Assembly: GCA_002352135.1 (NCBI GenBank)
Contig: DEHW01000017.1
Coordinates: 1,109-19,949 of the forward strand
DNA: 18,841 nt
Source of the DNA: Lysobacterales bacterium UBA2790
GTDB taxonomy: Bacteria; Pseudomonadota; Gammaproteobacteria; Xanthomonadales; Xanthomonadaceae
Direction: 5' to 3'
In this document: positions 6,221 through 14,409 of the stretch, piece after piece
Layout: each line of letters starts with the position of its first letter
Position numbering within the stretch: position 1 is the stretch's first letter
Program-made: the position numbers and the translations under genes
The notes under the pieces: generated by a model
Told to the model about the DNA's origin: nothing
Database searches by the model: none
The model's input: only the letters and a program-made list of their open reading frames with translations

Positions 6221-7669
6221 TCAGTCGCCCATCATTTTCTGACGATGCTCGTATCGCTCCTGCGCATCCAGACACAGGGTGGCAATAGGACGGGCTTCGA
6301 GGCGTTCCAGCCCAATTTCCTCGCCGGTCTCTTCGCAGTAGCCGTATTCGCCTTCATCGATCCGCTTGATCGCCTTTTCGATCTTGTTGATCAACTTGCG
6401 ATAGCGATCTCGCGTCCTCAACTCCAGCGAATTTTCCGTTTCGCGCGTCGCGCGCTCAGCCTCATCGCCCACGTCACGCACCTCTTCGCGCAGGTTGTCG
6501 ATGGTCTGCTTGGACTCTTCCACCAGCTCAGCACGCCAGTTCAGCAACTTCTGCCGGAAATACTCCAAGTGGAAAGGGTTCATGTACTCCTCGCCGCGCG
6601 CGGGACGATAGCCTTCCGGCAAGTCGACACGCACGACCTTGACTGCTGTCAGAGGCGCTTGCACGGCAACGGGCTTGGCGCTCTTGACACCAACGGCTCT
6701 TCCGCCGGTTGAGGTTGTACTGCTCTTGCCCGAGGGCGTGCTACGGGTACCGCTGGATTTCATTGAATTACCTGTGTCGTTCGATAGTCCCTCAGCAGGC
6801 GTGGGCGCCTTGGCTGCGGGGGGTGAGGCTTTGCTGACCGTCGCTGTCGGCTTGCTTGCAGGCTTTGCCGGCGCGGTCACAGCGGACTCGACGGATTTCC
6901 TTTTTGCTTTGGCGACCGCGCCGGGGACTTTCTTGGTGCCCTTCGGCGATTTCGTGGGCAAGTTGGATCGGGAATCCGGCGCCATCGACAGCGCCTTGGC
7001 AGCCACCTTGGGTGTTGGCTTGACGACGGCAGCTTGGGGCTGGGCGCGTTTTGCCGTGCTGACGACCTTGGCGATCGCGCGGGTTGCCGACTTCACGATA
7101 CTCAGGACCGAAGACTTCTTGGCGACGGAGGAAGTGGCTGCAACCTTGCCCTTTGCGGTGGACTTGATCGCCGGCTTCTTCACGGATTGCTTGGATACTG
7201 CCTTTTGTACGCGAGTCGCGGTCGTCGAAGGCTTTGAGCTTGCCTTCTTGGATTGCGCTGGCGGTGAAACTTTGGCGACCTTCTTGGGCGCTCTTTCTAA
7301 GGGCTTGGAAAGCTTGCCACCCGCCGTCTTTGTAGTGACCTTGGGCAGCGTCGCCTTGCTCTTGATCGCCACCTTCGGTTTGGCGGCTGACTTGCCGGCC
7401 GTGACTTTTGGCTGAACCTTGACTGGCTTGGCAATCACCTTGCCCGCTGCGGACTTGCCCTTCACCACCGCGGCCTTGGCAGGAGTCGCTTTGCGCGCTG
7501 GAGCCACCACCTTGGTCGACTTCGAACTCGTGGCAGCTTTGGTTGGAACCTTGCTTGACCGCGAGGAAGCGGACTTCGCCGGCGATGAAGCAACTTTTTT
7601 CTTGACCGGAGCGGCGGTCTTGGCGTTTGACTTGATCGATGTCACTGAGGTTTTCGACTTCGCTGCCAC
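6221..7669 (-). CDS. dksA: DksA-family RNA polymerase-binding factor with long histone H1-like tail
   Basis: DksA enters the RNA polymerase secondary channel and, with ppGpp, resets promoter choice. The chosen start is GTG at 7669, with GAAGGG 6 nt upstream and a promoter just beyond it; earlier in-frame starts lie upstream of that promoter. The product is 482 residues. Residues 1 to about 345 are low-complexity Lys/Ala/Ser/Thr/Pro, histone H1- or AlgP-like, with no fixed repeat. The DksA domain is about 348-482. It has the coiled-coil tip D402-x-x-E405-x-A407 (DxxDxA in E. coli), the ELRTRDRYRKL helix and a finger with only two of four cysteines, C445 (CEET) and C466 (CLDA). That C/T/C/A pattern recalls Pseudomonas DksA2, so zinc is probably not bound. 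A tail on DksA is, as I recall, present in xanthomonads, but this one is very long. An internal ATG at 6763 could yield a 180-residue form. Confidence 0.9.
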   Translation of the reverse strand: MAAKSKTSVTSIKSNAKTAAPVKKKVASSPAKSASSRSSKVPTKAATSSKSTKVVAPARKATPAKAAVVKGKSAAGKVIAKPVKVQPKVTAGKSAAKPKVAIKSKATLPKVTTKTAGGKLSKPLERAPKKVAKVSPPAQSKKASSKPSTTATRVQKAVSKQSVKKPAIKSTAKGKVAATSSVAKKSSVLSIVKSATRAIAKVVSTAKRAQPQAAVVKPTPKVAAKALSMAPDSRSNLPTKSPKGTKKVPGAVAKAKRKSVESAVTAPAKPASKPTATVSKASPPAAKAPTPAEGLSNDTGNSMKSSGTRSTPSGKSSTTSTGGRAVGVKSAKPVAVQAPLTAVKVVRVDLPEGYRPARGEEYMNPFHLEYFRQKLLNWRAELVEESKQTIDNLREEVRDVGDEAERATRETENSLELRTRDRYRKLINKIEKAIKRIDEGEYGYCEETGEEIGLERLEARPIATLCLDAQERYEHRQKMMGD

Positions 7670-7714
7670 GTTAAGCCCTTCCCTGTTGGATTGCTTGAGC
7701 CACGGCGGGCGCGT

Positions 7715-7743
7715 TTTATAGCCTACGCAGCACGTCGCAGCAA
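7715..7743 (-). promoter_or_regulatory. sigma70 promoter of the dksA-like gene
   Basis: On the minus strand TTGCTG (7743-7738) and TATAAA (7720-7715) are separated by 17 nt. Transcription would start near 7707, about 38 nt before the GTG at 7669 and its GAAGGG ribosome site. This placement supports the GTG as the start. Confidence 0.65.
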
Positions 7744-7913
7744 GCTGAGAACAATCACCACCGCGCGAGACTGTGGATCGGAATCCTATGGATGCGTCCG
7801 TCTGGTACATCACGCCCTTGCGAGCCTTGGCGCATCCACCAGCATCACCCTCCAAGCCAGGCCTCGCCTCAATTGACCCACAATGCGGAGTTCATGGCAA
7901 ACGGCCAAGTCGT
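7744..7913. other. Intergenic stretch without recognisable gene
   Basis: The dksA-yidD divergent gap spans 7670-7997. Apart from the dksA promoter on its left and the candidate yidD promoter and ribosome site on its right, I see no RNA gene, repeat or convincing ORF. The short open frames here lack ribosome sites and protein-like composition. Confidence 0.6.
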
Positions 7914-7942
7914 TTTTCAACGCACGTTTATACCGCTATCCT
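7914..7942 (+). promoter_or_regulatory. Possible promoter for yidD-yajQ
   Basis: TTTTCA (7914-7919) and TATCCT (7937-7942) are 17 nt apart, each matching four of six consensus bases. Transcription would begin near 7949, before the GAGG at 7986-7989 that precedes the TTG start of yidD. Confidence 0.4.
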
Positions 7943-7997
7943 TTCCACCCCGCGATGATCAGGGTCCAATGATCGCGAATTTCTTGAGGTTGCCGAG

Positions 7998-8258
7998 TTG
8001 CGTCGGATATTGATTGCGCTGTTGCGCCTCTACAAACGATTCATCAGTCCTCTGTTGGGACAGCATTGCCGTTTTCATCCGAGTTGCTCGGAGTACGCCA
8101 TGCAGGCGCTCGACGTTCATGGCGTGCTCAAAGGTAGCTGGCTGACAATCAAGCGCTTGGCGCGCTGCCAGCCGTTCTGTGAAGGCGGCCTGGATCCGGT
8201 GCCACCGAGGCACACGAAGTGCCGCTGCGCTGAACCCGACCCTTCCTCCGACCAGTAA
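7998..8258 (+). CDS. yidD: YidD family membrane protein insertion efficiency factor
   Basis: YidD is a small protein of the inner membrane face that aids YidC-dependent membrane protein insertion. The 86-residue product carries the family core [26 protein letters not shown] (about 9-34) and a downstream [26 protein letters not shown] with the family's cysteines. The start is TTG at 7998, with GAGG 8 nt upstream. Between it and an in-frame stop at 7956-7958 there is no in-frame ATG or GTG start. yidD usually sits between rnpA and yidC; here neither is adjacent, and yajQ follows after 24 nt, probably in the same transcript. Family assignment is certain. Confidence 0.93.
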   Translation: MRRILIALLRLYKRFISPLLGQHCRFHPSCSEYAMQALDVHGVLKGSWLTIKRLARCQPFCEGGLDPVPPRHTKCRCAEPDPSSDQ

Positions 8259-8282
8259 GCCCAATAGGCAGAGGTAACCAGC

Positions 8283-8765
8283 ATGCCTTCCTTTGATGTT
8301 GTCTCCGAGATAGACAAACACGAACTCACCAACGCGGTCGATCAGGCCAACCGCGAACTGGCAAACCGCTTCGACTTCCGCGGCACCGACGCCCGCTTCT
8401 GCCTTGATGAGTCGGTGGTGCAGATGACCGCTCCCAGCGAATTCCAACTGCAGCAGATGCTGGACATCCTTCGGCAACGCTTTACCGCCAGATCGATCGA
8501 TGTCCGTTGTCTGGACCTGGGAACGATAGAAAGCAACCTGTCAGGCGCGCGCCAGAAGGTGACCGTCAAGCAAGGCATCGAACAGGCCTTGGGCAAGAAA
8601 ATCGTCGCGCGCCTCAAAGAGGCCAAGCTGAAGGTCGAAGCCCAGATCAATGGTGACAAGTTGCGTGTCACCGGCAAGAAACGCGATGACTTGCAAACAG
8701 CCATCGCGGAGCTTCGCAAGGCGGAATTCGAACTTCCCCTGCAGTTCAACAACTTCCGGGATTGA
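8283..8765 (+). CDS. yajQ: YajQ-family nucleotide-binding protein (c-di-GMP effector family)
   Basis: YajQ proteins are small two-domain cytosolic proteins. The Xanthomonas campestris member is reported to bind cyclic di-GMP and to work with a transcription factor in virulence gene control. This 160-residue copy is full length and shows the N-terminal MPSFDVVSEIDKHELTNAVD, then ANRFDFRGTDA near 27-37, KQGIEQALGKKIV and the C-terminal VTGKKRDDLQTAI ending in PLQFNNFRD. GAGG lies about 10 nt before the ATG. It is downstream of yidD and converges, with a 37-nt gap, on a GGDEF-EAL gene, so a predicted c-di-GMP receptor and a c-di-GMP enzyme are neighbours. Whether this copy binds c-di-GMP is inferred from the family. 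Confidence 0.95.
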   Translation: MPSFDVVSEIDKHELTNAVDQANRELANRFDFRGTDARFCLDESVVQMTAPSEFQLQQMLDILRQRFTARSIDVRCLDLGTIESNLSGARQKVTVKQGIEQALGKKIVARLKEAKLKVEAQINGDKLRVTGKKRDDLQTAIAELRKAEFELPLQFNNFRD

Positions 8766-8802
8766 TCACTGCAACCTTGTTGCTGCGTTGCGGAGCGGCT
8801 AA

Positions 8803-11625
8803 CTATCGCCCGTCTTCGGCCATGCCAGAATTTAGCTGTGCCGCCCATTGTGTCAGGAACTGATCCGGCGGCAGTGCATGCGAAAAGAGGAATCCCTGCG
8901 CCTGCGCACAGCCAGAATCCAGCAGCCATTGTCGCTGTGACTCGCGTTCAACACCTTCTACCGTCAATTCCAAACCCAACTCCTCCGCGAAACGGGCGAT
9001 GGTTTTTACGATGGCGCGATGCCTGGCATTGCAATCAAGGTCCTTAACCAAGCCTCGATCCACCTTGATCGCATCGAACGGCGATGCCGCGAAGCTGTCC
9101 AAGGACGAGTAGCCCGTGCCGAAATCATCAACGACCAAGCCGACACCCAGCGCCTTGAGTTGTTGCAATCGAAGATTGGTGGCCTCGATGTCGTCACGGA
9201 AGATCGTCTCGGTCACCTCCAGCCTGAGACGGTCGGCCGGTAGCCCGGAGCGAGACAGAACCCGCGAAACCTGATCGGGCAAGCGCCCCGATGCCAACTG
9301 CCGGTCATCCACATTGACGTTGAGCAAGAGAGCTGTGGTCGCGAGCCTCCGCGCCCACGTCGCCACTTGCTGTGCGGCCTCTGATAGAACCCAGGCATCA
9401 AGAACGGCGATGAACCCGGTGTCTTCGGCGATCTGCAGGAACGCTCCCGGTGCCAACAGTCCACGTCGCGGGTGCTGCCAGCGCAGCAGTGCCTCACAGC
9501 CCAACCATCGCCCATCCTGCAGCGAAACAACCGGTTGATAGTGAATACGGAACTCGCCCCTTTCCAGCGCGCCAAGCATGTCCGACTGCAACTCGAATCG
9601 ATGACGCGCCTCGGCGTGCATTTGCTCATCGAAGACGATGTGCTTGCCCTTGCCGGAAGCCTTGGCCCTGTACATCGCGATATCCGCGTCACGCAGCATC
9701 TGCTCTGGACGCTGGTAGTCCGCATGACCCATGACGATGCCAATACTTGCGCCGGAATACGCGACCTGACCTTCAACATCGAAAGGTTGCTCAAAGGCGG
9801 CTGACACCTCATCTGCCAAGCGCTCAGCGGCGGCACGATCTACGGAATGCGAAGGCAACACGGTGAATTCGTCACCACCATAGCGCGCCAGAAAAGCTCG
9901 GCCGCCAAGGCAAGCTGAGAGTCGGCCCGCAATGGCGATCAACAGACGATCACCTGCGCCATGCCCAAGTCCATCATTGATCCACTTGAAGCCATCCAGA
10001 TCGAGAAACAGGATGGCATAGTCTGTTCGACCTTCGGACCTGGCCATCCCCATCCGCGATGCGAGTTGTTGTTCGAAATTTCGGCGATTGGGTAGTCCTG
10101 TGAGGGAATCGCGGGTCGCCATTTCTATCAACTTCTGCTCGGCCGCCACTTGCGGAGTGATGTCTTGCACAGAGCCCGCCATCTGGACGCCACCTTCGGC
10201 ATCATCGATCCGCTGAATGTTGACGTTGGCCCAGATCGCGTTCCCATCGCGCCGCCGCAGGGAAATAACCCGATCCACCACCACACCCTGTTCGCGTATG
10301 GTTTGCACAATGCCTGCGCGCTCTTCCGGCCTGACATACAGGTTCAGGATGCTGGAAACTTCGGCACGCGCGGTTGCCTTGTCCGGGTAGCCCAGGATGT
10401 GTGCCATACGCGTATTGAAATGCACGATCGTGCCGTTGACGTCGCTTCGGTAAAGACCAACCGGCGACTGTTCGAACAGCTCCCGGTAGCGCTTTTCGGC
10501 CAGTCGCAGAGCCAGCTGCTGATGATGTTCGTCGGTGATATCGCGGATAACGCCCGCAGAAGCGATAGTGCCCAGGTGATTCACCGCATCGGCCACAACC
10601 TGACAAACCACGGTCCGTCCGCTGACATGGCGCAGTGCGATCTGGTACCGCTGGACTTCAGTCGAGCCATCTTCACGCAGACGCCGCCGCTCAGACTGAG
10701 GCGCCACATCGGTGTCGGCCACCATGTCCATGTACAGCCGGCCAGTCAGCTCTTCGGCCGTGTAACCCAGCATTTCAGCCAGCGCCGGATTTACGAAAAT
10801 CAAGCGCCCCTGCTGGATCAGGAATACACCGTCCCGGCAATTTTCCACCAAAGATCGGTACAGTCCTTCAGACTCGCGGAGGGCAGCCTCCATCGCTGCC
10901 TGTTCGCTGATATCCGTCATCGAGCCTTCGAAGAACAACAAGGTCCCATCGGCATCTCGGACCGCGCGGGCGTTCTCCGAGACAACCCTTGTGCTGCCAT
11001 CAAGGCGCCTGATCCGCACCCGGAAGCCGGTCAGCGATCCTGCGGCACACAACAAGGCTCGAAGCTCGCTCGCCTCACCCTCATCGTCATATATCCGACT
11101 GGCGTCATCCGCGTAGGCGCGCAGGAACTGCTCCGTTGTCTCTGCACCCAAGAGGCTGCCCATCGCGGGATTGGCGTCAACGAAGCCACCTGAGGGCAAG
11201 CTCCGATACATCCCTTCGCTCGCCTCTAGGTACAGAGAACGATAGCTTGCGTCGCGATGGCCGCCGCTGCTTGACGCCGCTCCTGAAGAACGGGTCACGT
11301 CCAGCGAACAGTCAAGAACTCGACGTCCATCCAGGGCTTCACGGCGACAGCGCATACGGGCATGGAGAACTCGGCCGTCCGCCCCCGTCAAACTCACGTC
11401 CCGTAATGTGACGTCATCCGGCGAGAGGGCAGCCGTCCACAGCGCGGCTCGCGAATCGTGATCGGACCAGAACTCGGTCACGACTCTCCCGACAAGGTCC
11501 TCTTCTACGAAACCCAAGCAATCGGCCAGCCTGCGATCCAGTGAAAGAATCCGGGCGTCTGCAAGATCAAGAACCAAGTTCGCGGACGGCGATCCGGTAT
11601 CCAATGGCGCAGCAGGCCTGGTCAC
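8803..11625 (-). CDS. Multi-PAS GGDEF-EAL cyclic di-GMP turnover protein
   Basis: A 940-residue cytosolic signalling protein with no membrane segment. Four PAS-like sensor units lie at roughly 13-112, 124-248, 249-372 and 373-500. A GGDEF domain follows at about 505-665, with an intact GGDEF signature at 583-587 preceded by ARY. A C-terminal EAL domain covers about 680-925. The EAL motif is at 711-713, and phosphodiesterase landmarks are all present: LNVNVDD, LEVTET, DDFGTGYSSL, IKVDRGLV, TVEGVE and AQGFLF. The usual RxxD product-inhibition site before GGDEF is absent (GGRA instead). Both activities are therefore possible, with phosphodiesterase best supported. The start is GTG at 11625, overlapping the msrB stop as GTGA, with GGAG just upstream inside msrB. 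What the PAS domains sense is unknown. Confidence 0.93.
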   Translation of the reverse strand: MTRPAAPLDTGSPSANLVLDLADARILSLDRRLADCLGFVEEDLVGRVVTEFWSDHDSRAALWTAALSPDDVTLRDVSLTGADGRVLHARMRCRREALDGRRVLDCSLDVTRSSGAASSSGGHRDASYRSLYLEASEGMYRSLPSGGFVDANPAMGSLLGAETTEQFLRAYADDASRIYDDEGEASELRALLCAAGSLTGFRVRIRRLDGSTRVVSENARAVRDADGTLLFFEGSMTDISEQAAMEAALRESEGLYRSLVENCRDGVFLIQQGRLIFVNPALAEMLGYTAEELTGRLYMDMVADTDVAPQSERRRLREDGSTEVQRYQIALRHVSGRTVVCQVVADAVNHLGTIASAGVIRDITDEHHQQLALRLAEKRYRELFEQSPVGLYRSDVNGTIVHFNTRMAHILGYPDKATARAEVSSILNLYVRPEERAGIVQTIREQGVVVDRVISLRRRDGNAIWANVNIQRIDDAEGGVQMAGSVQDITPQVAAEQKLIEMATRDSLTGLPNRRNFEQQLASRMGMARSEGRTDYAILFLDLDGFKWINDGLGHGAGDRLLIAIAGRLSACLGGRAFLARYGGDEFTVLPSHSVDRAAAERLADEVSAAFEQPFDVEGQVAYSGASIGIVMGHADYQRPEQMLRDADIAMYRAKASGKGKHIVFDEQMHAEARHRFELQSDMLGALERGEFRIHYQPVVSLQDGRWLGCEALLRWQHPRRGLLAPGAFLQIAEDTGFIAVLDAWVLSEAAQQVATWARRLATTALLLNVNVDDRQLASGRLPDQVSRVLSRSGLPADRLRLEVTETIFRDDIEATNLRLQQLKALGVGLVVDDFGTGYSSLDSFAASPFDAIKVDRGLVKDLDCNARHRAIVKTIARFAEELGLELTVEGVERESQRQWLLDSGCAQAQGFLFSHALPPDQFLTQWAAQLNSGMAEDGR

Positions 11626-12041
11626 AACCCATCCACTCCACGCCGATCAGCGAATTGCAACGCGGCGGAGTTGATGCAATAGCGCATGCCAGTGGGCGCG
11701 GGGCCGTCAGGAAATACGTGCCCAAGATGGCTCTCGCAAACGGCGCATTGCACCTCCACACGCAGCATGCCGTGGGTTCGATCCATGACTTGTTTGATCG
11801 CGCCCTCTGTGACTGGCTCGAAGAAACTCGGCCAGCCCGAGCCGGAGTCGAACTTGCTACACGCGTCAAACAAGGCTGCGCCACACGCGACGCAATGGTA
11901 AATGCCATCCGCATCGTGGTCCCAGAACTGTCCGCTGAATGGCGCCTCCGTTGCAGAGCATCGACAGACCGCGTATTGCGCCGGAGTCAGGCGCGCGCGC
12001 CATCCGGCATCATCGAGCGGCAGTTGCTCGTCATCGCGCAT
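11622..12041 (-). CDS. msrB: Peptide methionine-(R)-S-oxide reductase
   Basis: MsrB repairs oxidised methionine, reducing the R epimer of methionine sulfoxide with thioredoxin. ATG at 12041 is preferred over one at 12056 because the strong GGGGAGGG ribosome site lies between them, 6 nt before the later ATG. The product is then 139 residues. The structural zinc cysteines are in CVACG and CAVCES. The family motifs FDSGSGWPSFF and GHVFPDGPAPTGMRYCINS are present, and C122 of RYCINS is the catalytic cysteine; C26 or C28 (VCRCSATEAPFSG) could be the resolving one. The stop overlaps the GTG of the PAS-GGDEF-EAL gene, so the two are cotranslated. It is divergent from lptD across 109 nt; no promoter was convincing. 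Confidence 0.95.
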   Translation of the reverse strand: MRDDEQLPLDDAGWRARLTPAQYAVCRCSATEAPFSGQFWDHDADGIYHCVACGAALFDACSKFDSGSGWPSFFEPVTEGAIKQVMDRTHGMLRVEVQCAVCESHLGHVFPDGPAPTGMRYCINSAALQFADRRGVDGL

Positions 12042-12150
12042 CGCAACCCTCCCCATGGTTTGCTGCCGTAGCGTACATACTGCAAGCTAGCGCTACGCCG
12101 AAAGTACGGCAATCTCCTGTCTTACCGCGCGCAATCAAACACTTATTGCA

Positions 12151-14409
12151 ATGAATCCTCATCTCCCCATACCCCTACTCTCGCGCGCCGTACGGCGGAA
12201 CCTGGCCCTCGCGTTGAGCTGCAGCCTCGGCTCTCCAATGGCTCTAGCCAGCACGGCAGGTCCCGATGATCCGTGGTTGTTGTGCCCGCAGCAGGAACTA
12301 TTCTCGTCATATCGACCTGGACTTCCATCCACCGGCGATCGCGTGACCTCACCGACGACCGCCTCGGCCAGCGAGTTCAACGTCAGCGACGACGAGGTCT
12401 ACGAGCTCACTGGCGAGGTGGAAATCCAAAGAGCAGACCAGCTCATGCAAGCGCCGCGCCTGTTGTTTTCCAAGACAGCTCAGACCTTCGAGAGTCCGGA
12501 AGGCATGAGCTACCAGGACCGTGGCTTTCTGCTGCAGGCGCAGCACGCCGAGGGTGACCTTGCTGCAGATCGTTCGACACTCCGCCATGTCGACTATGTG
12601 CTGCTTGATCGTCGCGGCAACGGGCGGGCCGATCTCGCCAACCTGACCGGCGAGCAAGCGGCGTTGCAGGGAGTCAGCTATACCACATGTGATCCAGGCT
12701 CGAAGGGCTGGCGCTTTGAGGCCGAACATATCGATCTGGACAACGCGAAAGGCCTTGGGGTCGCGCGCAATGCGCGCCTGCATTTGGGCAACGTGCCCGT
12801 CTTTTACCTGCCCTACGTCAGCTTCCCGACGGATGATCGTCGCCGATCGGGTTTTCTGTACCCGATCATTGGCACGGGCAGCAATACCGGTCTGGACATC
12901 CGTCAACCTTACTACCTCAATCTGGCACCCAACTACGATGCCACGATCACGCCTCGATCCCTGGGGCGGCGAGGATTCATGATTGGCGGTGAGTTCCGCT
13001 ACCTGGGCGAAGGCTTCTCGGGCAATATCGAAGCAGACTGGCTTCCAAACGATGACATCCGACAGCGGGATCGCGGTTCGTTCCGCTACCGTCATGTCGG
13101 CCAGCTCGATCGCAACTGGCAGGTGAGAGCAGACCTGTATCGCGTGTCCGATGATCGCTATTTCGAGGATCTGGGAGATTCGCTGACCAGCATTTCAACC
13201 ACACTGCTGGAAAGCAGTACCGGCATATATGGGCGCGGCAAAGGTTGGACCGCCAGCGCCTTGCTGCGTGACTTCCAGTTGGTGGACCCACTCATCGACA
13301 ATGCGGCGACGCCTTTCCGACAGCTCCCGCAAGTCCGCTTCGATGCACTGATGCCAACCGGACTCAGCACACTTCAAGCCGGGTTGCGATCCGAACTGGT
13401 CGCGTTCGACCACACTGTCCGCGCGGCGGGCCAACGGCTTGACCTGTATCCCTACCTGCGCACGCCGATTGAACGGTCTTGGGGTTTCCTGCGTCCAGAA
13501 ATTGGATATCGCTACACGCACTATTCGCTGGACCAAGACCTGAGCGTTGACGGCAAGACGCCCTCACGCGCCACTCCGATCACCAGTCTTGATGCGGGTC
13601 TGCTGTTTGAACGACCGGCCCGCATGTTCAATCGGGATCTGCTTCAGACCCTTGAACCCAGACTTTACTACCTGCGCGTACCGTATCGCGAACAGGACGA
13701 TCTCCCCCTGTTCGATACGCAGGAACTGAGTTTCAGTTACGCCCAGCTATTCCGCAGCAATCGCTTCACTGGCGCAGATCGTCAGATGGATGCGAACCAA
13801 TTGGCCGCGGCAATTAGCACGCGTTTTTTCAACGCGGATACCGGTGAAGAACGCGCATCTGCCACCATCGGCCAGATCCACTACTTCGATCCACAACGTG
13901 TGCAACTGGAGCCACTGGCCGCACCCAGCGTACTGGAGGGATCGCCCTACATCGCGGACATTCAGTTCAACCTGACCAACCGGCTCAGTGGCGGCATTTC
14001 CACGCAGTGGGATGGGGATAACCACAACACTCAGCTCAGCTCGGTCCGTGGTCAATACCGGTTCGGACAGGAAGGCATCGCCAACCTCGCCTATCGCTTC
14101 CGACGCACAACGGGCGAACCCGTTGAGCAGATCGATGCAACGACACTGTTTCCCTTGACGGAGCGCTGGCGATTGGTCGGACGCTGGAACTACTCACTGA
14201 CAGACCGCACCAGTCTGGAAGCCTTTGGTGGCGTTCAGTGGGAAAGTTGCTGCATGGCTGTGCGCGTCCTTGGACGTCACTACGTGCGCAATCGCGAGGG
14301 TGAAAAGAACAATGCACTGTATGTGGAAATTGAACTGAAAGGCCTTGGCCGATTCGGCCGCACGTCGGACGAACTGTTGCAGCGTGCTATCCTCGGCTAC
14401 ACGCGCTGA
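12151..14409 (+). CDS. lptD: LPS-assembly outer membrane protein LptD
   Basis: LptD with LptE inserts lipopolysaccharide into the outer leaflet of the outer membrane. The 752-residue product has an N-terminal export signal (hydrophobic LALALSCSLGSPMALAS near 18-34), an OstA-like jellyroll with DDEVYELTGEVEIQRADQ near 80-97, and a long aromatic, beta-rich C-terminal barrel. All four disulfide cysteines of the family are present: C45, C180 and the adjacent pair C700-C701 (ESCCMAVR). The two inter-domain disulfides needed for a working transporter can therefore form. Length is close to the E. coli protein (784). It heads the conserved lptD-surA-pdxA-rsmA-apaG-apaH cluster. I see no clear Shine-Dalgarno before the ATG. 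Confidence 0.97.
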   Translation: MNPHLPIPLLSRAVRRNLALALSCSLGSPMALASTAGPDDPWLLCPQQELFSSYRPGLPSTGDRVTSPTTASASEFNVSDDEVYELTGEVEIQRADQLMQAPRLLFSKTAQTFESPEGMSYQDRGFLLQAQHAEGDLAADRSTLRHVDYVLLDRRGNGRADLANLTGEQAALQGVSYTTCDPGSKGWRFEAEHIDLDNAKGLGVARNARLHLGNVPVFYLPYVSFPTDDRRRSGFLYPIIGTGSNTGLDIRQPYYLNLAPNYDATITPRSLGRRGFMIGGEFRYLGEGFSGNIEADWLPNDDIRQRDRGSFRYRHVGQLDRNWQVRADLYRVSDDRYFEDLGDSLTSISTTLLESSTGIYGRGKGWTASALLRDFQLVDPLIDNAATPFRQLPQVRFDALMPTGLSTLQAGLRSELVAFDHTVRAAGQRLDLYPYLRTPIERSWGFLRPEIGYRYTHYSLDQDLSVDGKTPSRATPITSLDAGLLFERPARMFNRDLLQTLEPRLYYLRVPYREQDDLPLFDTQELSFSYAQLFRSNRFTGADRQMDANQLAAAISTRFFNADTGEERASATIGQIHYFDPQRVQLEPLAAPSVLEGSPYIADIQFNLTNRLSGGISTQWDGDNHNTQLSSVRGQYRFGQEGIANLAYRFRRTTGEPVEQIDATTLFPLTERWRLVGRWNYSLTDRTSLEAFGGVQWESCCMAVRVLGRHYVRNREGEKNNALYVEIELKGLGRFGRTSDELLQRAILGYTR

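Noticed and set aside
6639..7415. A 258-codon Ala/Leu/Val-rich plus-strand frame that looks like a membrane protein
   Set aside because: It is the reverse complement of the Lys/Ala-rich DksA tail; its hydrophobicity follows from the complement of AAG/GCC-type codons.
7670..7855. A 62-residue N-terminal extension of the dksA-like gene
   Set aside because: It lies upstream of and across the TTGCTG/TATAAA promoter and is unlike the Lys-rich tail; GTG at 7669 has a ribosome site.
8771..8783. GCAAC-CTT-GTTGC hairpin between yajQ and the GGDEF-EAL gene
   Set aside because: The stem is only 5 bp and has no T-run on either strand, so I do not call it a terminator.
10150..11193. A 347-codon plus-strand frame opposite the PAS domains
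   Set aside because: It is antisense to the well-supported PAS-GGDEF-EAL gene, with no family match or ribosome site.
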